Below, piece after piece: positions 8,227-17,300 of a DNA stretch of 30,867 nucleotides. Numbering within the stretch: position 1 is the stretch's first letter; every line of letters begins with the position of its first letter. The notes under the pieces were generated by a model. It saw only the letters and a list, made by a program, of their open reading frames with translations, was not told the origin of the DNA and did not search any database. The stretch is from an uncultured Collinsella sp. (lineage in GTDB: Bacteria; Actinomycetota; Coriobacteriia; Coriobacteriales; Coriobacteriaceae). The stretch lies in contig URSO01000023.1 of the NCBI GenBank assembly GCA_900550415.1, forward strand, positions 1-30,867, read 5' to 3'. A program made the translations under genes and the position numbers.

Positions 8227-8286
8227 AACTTTCCAACTTTCCACCTAACTTACCAGCTTTCCACCTAACTTTCCAGCTTTCCACCT
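8227..8286. repeat. Three tandem 20-bp repeats in the leader of the AlbA_2 gene
   Basis: Three head-to-tail units of AACTTTCCAGCTTTCCACCT occupy 8227-8246, 8247-8266 and 8267-8286 with one or two changes each. On the gene's strand they end directly before its GGGAGG ribosome-binding site (8226-8221). The third unit is also the start of copy 2 of the 61-bp repeat, whereas the far copy has only one unit. A 20-bp period places the units on one face of the helix. Confidence 0.88.
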
Positions 8287-8329
8287 TAAGTGTTAAGTTA
8301 AGTGGGGAGTTGGAAAGTTGGTGGGGAGT
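8269..8329. repeat. 61-bp direct repeat, copy 2 (upstream of the ATPase gene)
   Basis: This is the partner of 6653-6713, in the same orientation and about 1.6 kb away. The left part (CTTTCCA units) and the right part (GTTGGAAAGTTGGTGGGGAG) are imperfect inverse images around TTAAGTGTTAAGTTAAG, so a long imperfect hairpin can form. The segment must lie within the promoter or leader of the AlbA_2 gene, because a terminator-like hairpin precedes it. Confidence 0.85.
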
Positions 8330-8333
8330 TGAA

Positions 8334-8361
8334 GGGGCGGCAACCGGGTGGTTGCCGCCCC
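8334..8361 (-). terminator. Strong hairpin after the giant surface-protein gene
   Basis: A perfect 12-bp stem (GGGGCGGCAACC at 8334-8345 with GGTTGCCGCCCC at 8350-8361) and a four-base loop begin 26 bases past the stop codon at 8388. It should end transcription of the surface operon. The T-run after the stem on the minus strand is poor, so efficiency is uncertain. Confidence 0.65.
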
Positions 8362-8387
8362 CTTTGCGAAGCTAGTTGGCTTCGGAA

Positions 8388-11300
8388 CTAGTGGTCGATG
8401 CCGTTGAGGTTCACCCTCGTGAGCGTATAGGTCACATAGTCGGGCGATTGAGGCGTTGCGCTCGCCACGTCACCCTTAACCAGGCTCGCTGTCATCACCA
8501 AGCGATAGTTCGCGTAGAACTGCTCACGCTGTTCAACCTGCGTGTTGACCTTAACGGTAAAGGGCAGGCTAAACGTAGTGTCACCGTTCTGCGTTTTGAA
8601 CTTGCCATTCTCCTTCGAGTCAGTGAAGGTGATCGTGCTACCGGAGGGAGCGGCCGCGGCAAGCTTACTCTCCGTCACCGTTACGTAGTTGGAGATATCA
8701 TCCGTTACGCTCTCATACGTGCCGTCGGTTCCGCGGCGCTGAAGCGCGAGCGTGTACACAACAGAGTCGGCGTTCGCGATTGCCTCGGCGGCATTGCTAA
8801 GACCACCCAGTTCATACGTGGCACCCAGACCAATCGTGCCATTCGCGATCGGACGTAGGTCGTCCACGTTAACACCAAGCTGCGACTTATCTGGCGCAGA
8901 AAGCGTAATGGTCGTATCACCCGTGTCCATGCGATAGTATCCGACGTTACCGGGCTTCGTCTGCGTCAGGCTCGAGGTATTAAGGCCTTCCTTACGCGTC
9001 GAAAGCTTGGCGGTATAGGACATCTTGGTACAGGCGTCCTCGCCAGACTGCTTGGACAGGGAGATAACCTTGTTGCAGCCGTCCGGCGTAAGGCGAATCT
9101 CTTCCACCACCGTACGCACGGTAAAGGATCCGTCCGTTGCGATCTTGCGGATTCCGGCGAGGTCATAATCGAGCTTGAGCTTCAGCGAATCATCGCCTGT
9201 ATCCGTCACGGTCTGCGTGAACGCAGGCGTCGAAGCGTCACACGGCTCCCAATCGCCGCCATTCCACCTGTAGTTCTGACCGCCGATGGCAACATAAAAC
9301 TTCGCAATTGCCGAGGTTCCGCTCGGGAAACTACTTACTCCCATTAGGTTGTTGTTGGCGCCATAGCGACACAGCGATGTATCGAGCTGATAGAACAGAT
9401 GGTCACTCTCTGTATAGTATTGGCTCGGGCTAAACGTAACCGTATCTTTGACGTCAAGAGAAAGCACATTGGCGGCACCGTCCTCCGACTTTGAAACCGG
9501 AATGCGCGCCACATTTTTATTGTCGACTACACTCTGCTCATAATTGGACAAGATGCTGTATGTCGATGCCGTACTGTTTTGATTATCTTCGCCACCGGCG
9601 CGCAAGACGTGATGCAGATTCCAAGATATGCGGGCACCCGAAGAATTCGAGTCAATAGACGAAGCCGTAAAACCGTTGATACTAGCTTGCGTCCCGCCGT
9701 CGCCCGACTTGGGCACGTTGACAACTAGGTAGACGCTCTCCGACGCACGCTGCTCCCTGCCGGTTTTCTCCTCCTTAGGTACCTTTAGCGTATAGCGACT
9801 TTTGCTGGGAACGTCAGCGCCTGCAACCTTAAACAGCTTCCACTTGTCTCCGATCTTCGCCTTAGCGGTCGCCTCTGCCTCGTTTTCACACGCAACCCAT
9901 GTGCCGGTGCCATCCTGCGTGGCCGACACATCCAAAATCTCGCTCAGCCATCGCTCCTGATATGGATTGCCCGCAGAATCCTCAAAGCCGTCGTTTCCGC
10001 TCAGGGAAACGCTCGTTGCTCTGCCTTCTCCCACCGTATAGTGGTACTCTCTGCCACCGGCTTTGCCATCAACGTTCGCATTGATGAGCGTAAGCTGGGT
10101 GCCCTGGGGCAACCTTCCGTCGGCACCATTGAAGAGGATGCTCTTGCCGAGCCCCTTCATCGAGCCGCCGGCAGCCATATAGCTGTCCCAGCCAAAGTCG
10201 ACTTCCTTCCCATTAGCAGAATTGTATGTCCAGGTAAGCAGACCCGTCATCGGCTCGCCAAAGCTCGTAAGCACGTGTGCATCTTTTCCAAGGTTAGCGT
10301 AGTCTTTTTCTTTAAATTGAGTGCCGTAATCATACGTTGCAGTGAAATCGATCTCGAGCTTGCGCTTAACGATGATCGGCACCTGAACGTTGTAGCTCTG
10401 ACCCGCCTCGGTAAAGGTAACGGTCAGGAGCGTAAAGCGACCTTTGCCATTGTCCCAATCGGAGCTTGGGCTAAACGACATGTTCTTTTTACCGTTGTTC
10501 ACCACACGAAGTGTGGGATTGCTCGACGCACCATCGTCCTTAACGAATACACCGTTCTTGAGTTGGAACACCTCCGCCTTGGCCGTCACGTGCGGATTGG
10601 TGCCATTCTCGTTATTCAATCTGCAAGCGTCGGAGAAGCCGCCGTTCGTGATGATGTTTAGATAGCTCTTGACCGTCGTATTATCGGTACCCGAGATCAC
10701 CAAAACGGGAAAATCCGTTGCAACCTTGCTGTCGCTTGCATCGTTATTCGCATTGAACATGCTCGCCACGGATCTGGCGTCATAGCTCGACGTATTTTGA
10801 TAGGCGCCATCGTCATTGATGCCGCCGATGTTGGTGTAGGTGTAACGGTTGGCAACGCCGGGGCTCGACGGATTCTGGATGGCCGTAGCAAGGCCAACGT
10901 TCATGCCGTCGCCGAACAGATAACGGCCGGCCGTGTCAGCATCGGAGGCGCGCACAGCAAGGCCACTCGTCGGACTCGTCGTGACGTAGGGCGAAACGGC
11001 CGCCGTCACATTGCCGTTCGCAGCATCGTTGCCATACAGTGTCGCGCCCTTGGCATCGGAAAGCTTGTCTTCATAGGCAGCAAATGCGATGTATGACTTT
11101 TTGTTCACTTTTTTAAGGTCGTCGGTACCGGAAGAATTGCGCATCAGCTTGAGCGATTCGCTCGCACTGTTTGGTCTAATGGCAATTCCTGCGACAAAAA
11201 CGTTGACGAGATCAGCGGATGAACTATTTCCGAACAAATATCCCTGGCTAGTTTGCGCCCCAAAGATATTGCGATCCATGAGCACGTTTACGAGCCTAAA

Positions 11301-14300
11301 TGAGCCACGGCCATCGCCAGACACGCCACCAGAACAACTTCCCAGCGATGAGTTCCATGCAGCGTTCTTGCTACCGGTAAAGTTATTCTCGCCAATGGTC
11401 GAATTCAAAAGCGTGACAGAGTTCGCCGTGTTACCGATCGAGCCAACAACACCACCAGAATACGAACCATCGACGACCAGTCCAGTGATAGTTGAATTCT
11501 TGACCTCGAGGGCACACCCACCTTTCAGATCACCGATTAAACCGGCAGAGCACTCACGAGCACCAAGATGGATGTCTTTAATTACACAGCTATCGAACTT
11601 AAATGCACCGCCCGAAGCCGCTTCGCCGACTGCACCAGCAACGTACTTAAGATTATTCGATCCTCTAACACCAAATACCGTTTTACTCTGCACGTCGCCT
11701 TGGATGCACAGATTGTAGACAGACACGATTCCATTTTCGGACCTTCCGATAAGGCCGCCGGTCCCCTCGGTCGCGCTCGATGCTGCCGGCTGAAGCGTGA
11801 CATTGCTGATCTCCGCCTTTCCGGCACCCTGCGAAGGCGTTCCAGCATCATCGGTGTTCACCAGGAAACCACCTCCAGCAAGACCCACGACACCGCCGGT
11901 CCTTGCGTTAGAAGCAGTTGACATAATCGTGGAATTCTTGGCAATAGACATGTTCGTTTTTGTCCAAACGCCACCAGCGGAATTTTTGTTCAGCTTGCCG
12001 ACGAAGCCACCGACGTTTTGCACGCCAGAAATGTCCATGTTGCTATAAGAGCAATCGTAAAGCTTGACCGGAGAATAGCGCGTGTTCGAATTTGAGGTGT
12101 CGTTACGATTCACCAGCAAAGTTGTATCTTTATCAGTCCTGCGGCTACCATAGCCGGATGCGCCGAGCAATCCGCCAACGTTATTGGGGCCATTCACCCT
12201 GCAGCTATTCGTGGTAATTCCTGCATATTTGCCGTAATCTGCCAGCGAGCTCGCGTTCGCCGTAGTACCCGCAAGCAGACCGACGCCAACCTGCTCATTA
12301 CCCGCACCACTGGGGGCGCCGGCTGCATTGATATACGTAAGAGAAATATTGCAGTCATCGAACTTTAGGTTCTGGACGGTATAGCCGCCGTTGCCCGTAG
12401 CAGCAGCGCCGTCCGTTGCCGGAGTGCCTATGCTATCCAACACGTTGGTCGAGGTATACGTTACGGTACCAAAGAGAGCGCCCACTCCGGTGAGTTTGTA
12501 ATTATCATCGGCGTACTCCGTGACCCCATATACCTTGCTGGCCTCTTTGCTACCGACCTTAATTGTTGCACCGTTACCGTTGATGCACGCAACAAGCGGC
12601 ACGATGCGATCGCGGTCGGCGCCCTTACCGGATGCGCATGCGTTTGAGTAGTAGCGGCCCGAAAGACCCGTGTAACCCGTGCCATAAGTAGTCATGTCAT
12701 AGGTTTCACCCGCTTTGAACCGCAAATCCATTCCCGAGACCTGCGCGGCACAGACGTAGCCCGTCTGCCACGTCGCGTATTTCTTTATCAGGTAGGGGGA
12801 GTTAACGCCCGAACCATCGCCTGTGTAGTCGAGCGCGTTACCCTCCCACTGGATACCGGGGCTTTTCATGTCATCGTTTTTCGCATCGGCAAAATCGCTG
12901 TCGGCACTCCCCGGCTTTCCAACGGATGCATAGCTCGCATTGCGAACTTTGCCGTATTGCTTGTTGCCGAATTGGTACACTCCCGTTGCGTTGTTGCCGC
13001 CCATGTAGGCACGCGAGCCCGCATACGTTCCATACGCATCGTTCGTGGTATTCGTATTCGCCGAACCGCCGGCCGCACCGCTGCTGATGATGGCCGAGAG
13101 TACGAGCAGTCCCTGCGAGTCATTGACGGTTGTGGTTATCGCAGAGCTATTGGCGTCGTCTCCCCTATAGCGGCCCTGCGTCGCATCCGTCTTGATGCAC
13201 CCCGTCTTCGAAGTATCCAGATTGTTCACCTTGTAGTTACGATCAGTGTTGTCGAGACTCTTACCATCGGCAAGCTCGCTGAACGCATAGCCGTCGATTA
13301 CGCGGCCAACATACGGGTTGTCATAGAGAGAAGTACCGGCGCTATGCCAGGGGTTAAGGGCACCGTCGCCGCGCGAAGAGTTGCGGAAGATGACGCCGCC
13401 ACCCGCAACAGCACCAACGTAGCCGCCAACGGGCACAAGGTGCGCGCCGCCGCCATTATCGCCTGCCGCCCCAGCAACGCTAAAGCCGGCATCCGCATTC
13501 ACCGACACGCCATCGATGATATTGTCACCGCCCATGATGCAACCGATCACGCCGCCAAAGAACGCGCCCGGCACACCAGGTGCATCTTTACTCTTATATG
13601 CAATTGAGACCGGCGTGCCCGAGTATTCAATATTCAGGTTGCTCACAACGCTGCCGCAGCTATACGGGATCAATCCGGAAAGCGCGCTTGCGCCTTCGGG
13701 CTTGTTAATCTTGATGGTCGCTAAACCGCCGTCTCTCAGATTGCCAACAACAACCCCCCTGAACGGGTTGCTCTGATTGCCCAAACCCTGGAAAGCGGTG
13801 GTATCGAGCACAAGTGTATCGCTACCATTTCCCTCGCTATCAACCGGCTCGATACTGTAGTAGGCGCTTTGGAGATAGCTGTGCATCGTCGCATCGTCAA
13901 GCGCGTTATTGGGGTCAGTGGTACCTTCCCCTGTCTTCCTCTCCCATGTTTTGTTCGCCTGTTTGTAGATGTACGTCACTTCGTTTTCAGTATTCTCACT
14001 GGACGAACGACGCTGACATAGCTCTTCCTGATTGGCGGCAATCGTAACTTCCCAGCCATCGATTGCATTTTGCGTGTTGATATACTCGGCAACCGTGTTG
14101 AGCTCTGACGCTTTGGTTATGGCATAGGGGTCGCCATAGGTACCGCAGCCTGTCGTAAGCTTGGGCACGCGCTGGTTAACTTTGATTTCGTGGTATTGGA
14201 CTTTGTTTTCGTTGACATTGCCCTTTTTCACATACGGGAGATAACCACCGAATTGCGGAGTATCCGCATTTGCCTCTTTGTTGTCAACGGTGACGAGGCC

Positions 14301-17300
14301 AGCGCGGGTCCCATAGGTGCTCTCGTCGTAGTACCAGAGCTGCTTACCGGAGTATTCGCCCTTCGAGTCGATCTCGCTACCGAATGTGACCTTCTCTTTC
14401 GTCTGGTCATCCTTTATAAAGGTATACACCGCCGAGCCGGTCTTCCCCTCGCCGTAGCCAAAGCTCTCAAGCAAGCTTGCGCGGGTGAACATCGCGTTAT
14501 CAGTTGCACTGGGGAGGCTGATCGCGCTGAATGTTGCCGTCACCTGGTCGGCCGTACTGCCCACACCAAGCCTACCGAACAGTGATGTCGCCGCCTTGGT
14601 GTCGCCCTCATACCCCTTGGCTGAGATATTCGTTGCGCTCAAATTCACGTACGTCTGCATCTCGTTGATAAGCAGAGGAGCATAGCCGGTTGTATCGGTC
14701 ACGCCATCGACGGTCAAACCATCAAGCGTAAGATTATTGATAGAGACCTGCTTAACCGAAGTCGAAGACCCGTAAATATAGCGGCACACCAGAGCACCTG
14801 ACACGGTGCCGCCAGGCCCTGCCTTACTTGTATCACCGTCGCTAACCGCAATTCCGATAGTGCCGCCCAGTGTGACATTGCCTACCGTGAGGTTCGCATT
14901 AATCGTACGCAAAAGTCCGCAGTGCATGTTTTCATGCTGCGTGCCGGCCGCGTTGGATTTATTGTTAGCATACTCTGGCTTGATATCTGAATAGCAAAAT
15001 TTGATATTTACATCTTGAACAAATACGTTTCCGCCAGGCTGTGCAGGATAGTAGCTATAACCTCTTAAATCGATAGTTTTTTGTTCTGAACTTGTACCGC
15101 CGTTGATATAGACCGTAATGCTATTCAGACCAACGTTAACTCCAGTCATTCCAGGAGCAATGTATTTCTGCACCTCGGCGGGCGCATAACGGCATGCGGA
15201 CCACAAAAGAAGCTCTTCCGGAGCAGTGAGTTGGACAGATTTCTGCGCTATATAGTCTTTGCCGTTGGCGCTGAGGGCGCTATACGCACGGTCAAGGTTG
15301 TAGTAATAGCGAATACTCCCGTTTGTATTATGACTTGCGCCAAAGTTCGAACGGTTCTTATAACTGTTGTCGTTCTCCGCGTTACCGCTCATATCCAACT
15401 TGTCGGTATAGGTATGCAGTGAGACAACAGTGTTCCATTCGCCATCCATGAGTTTGCTGCCTGGCTTTTTGCCATTGCCCACCCACTCGTCGAATTCCGA
15501 TAATTTCTCAGATGCATTGACCGTAATACCGGAAACTTTGTATGCAGTTCCCCAATAAGCCCTATCTTCCAGGTACAAACCCGTATAGGACTCGGAACCA
15601 TATACTCCAGAAGCTACCTTACTGCCGCGGCCAACGAGCAGACCAAGCGTTGTAGCGCTCTTGGCATTGATGGTGGCGCCAGAAAGATCGATGGCGTAGT
15701 TGTTGATAACCCAGTGACCGCTGGCTGCATATACGAGCCCGCCGAGTTCACCTGAGCTGTTTGCTGTTATGGAAGCGTTGTTCGTCTTGAGAGCATATGT
15801 ACTGTCGCTGGTGTTTTTGCTGCTATCCCCGATGGTGACAACAGTATTGCCCCAGCTATAGCCCAAAAGACCACCAGCGCCGTTCTTCGCGTCACCGTTC
15901 TTGCCAACGGTCATGCTGAACGAATTGAACGTAAGTCCTGTGATGTTGACGTTGGTCGTATTCGCCGCGGTGCCCTGAGTGATGCAGCCGATAAGGCCGC
16001 CAATCTGGGATTTCTTATTGCTCGCGCTGTCGCCCGCGGTAATCGCATTTTCGCTCGCGGTCGCGTCACCGACCTCGAGACTCGTCACGTTGACGATAGC
16101 GACAACGTCCGCCACATAACCGATAGCGCCGCCAATGCGCGTGTTGCCGTTGAGGGTAGCGCCCGTTTTGACGGTCGCTTGCGCCTTCGTGCTGCCACTT
16201 ATGTTGCTGCTGCCGAAAGTAACGGTTCCACCACCCCTCACGCTACCAGCAATGCCGCCAATGTTGACATCGTTGCCGAACGTATCATCGCAGGTGATTT
16301 TCGGCTTGCACGTAACGCCGCTGAGCGTTGCCAAGCCAGTGATAGTTGCCGCAAGCGAGCCAGCGTCGACGCCTAAGCCGTTATCGAACTTCATAACGCC
16401 ATCGACGGTGAGGTTATTCACCGTCGCGCCACCGCCGATAGCGGCAAAGAGGCCCAGACGGCTGTGCCGGTAAATCTTGCCGTTGCCTTCAGTCGAATCG
16501 TTTGCGCCAAGCGCATTGCCGTTGCGCGTACCGTAAGGTTCGCCAATCGCCAAGGTAACGGTATGATGGTTTCCCTCGACAGCCCCTACGAAAGCGTTAA
16601 CTTGCCCGGACCCATCACATGCAAGACCTTCAAGGCCTGTGCCTCGCAGGTCAATGTTGGAAGTAATTGAAAAAGTATTCCCGCTATTACCATACCAGCT
16701 TGTAATTTTATTTGCGCTGACGCCGAAGACGCCGCCAAAGTAGCCGTTCGTTTGGACCGTCATGGCAATGCATGCGAATGTATCCGCATCATTAATGAGG
16801 TATGTACCCGACTTCCCGTCACCATGTTGGGACCGTAGCTGATAACCCCAAGAGTAGCCAGCACTGCTGCCAGCATCTGGAGCACCACTCAGATTGCACA
16901 ACGGCTGATAAAAGGTGCTTTCATCAAGTTTAATAAGATCCTTGCTGAGCTTGCCCTCCTCTCCGGTCAGGCGGATAACCTGGTTATAGGTCAGGTCATC
17001 GATCCTCGCCGCAGCAGGACGTTTGTAAAGCCAATAATTATCGTTCGTTGCCTCAGCATCTGAGCCTGAACCTAGAGCAAACACCAATGGGGCGCATCCA
17101 TCCAAGGATCTAAGAATTTGGCTGGTATTACCGTTGGCCTCGAGCTTGTAATCGGATAAATCGGTAGTCCCACGCAAGCGCAAGACGCCGTTCCATGCCG
17201 AACCCACAATTCCGGCACCACATGCGATTGATTCGTTTTCATCAGTTTCAACGCGAACGTCCCCGCAGTCCAGAATTCCAAAACGCGAACGCCCGCCCAC

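Noticed and set aside
8215..8244. Ten extra N-terminal residues on the AlbA_2 protein
   Set aside because: They would be translated from the tandem repeat. GGGAGG at the right distance supports the start at 8214.
8388..8450. LPxTG or other cell-wall sorting signal at the C-terminus of the giant protein
   Set aside because: The last residues contain no LPxTG-like motif, hydrophobic helix or basic tail.
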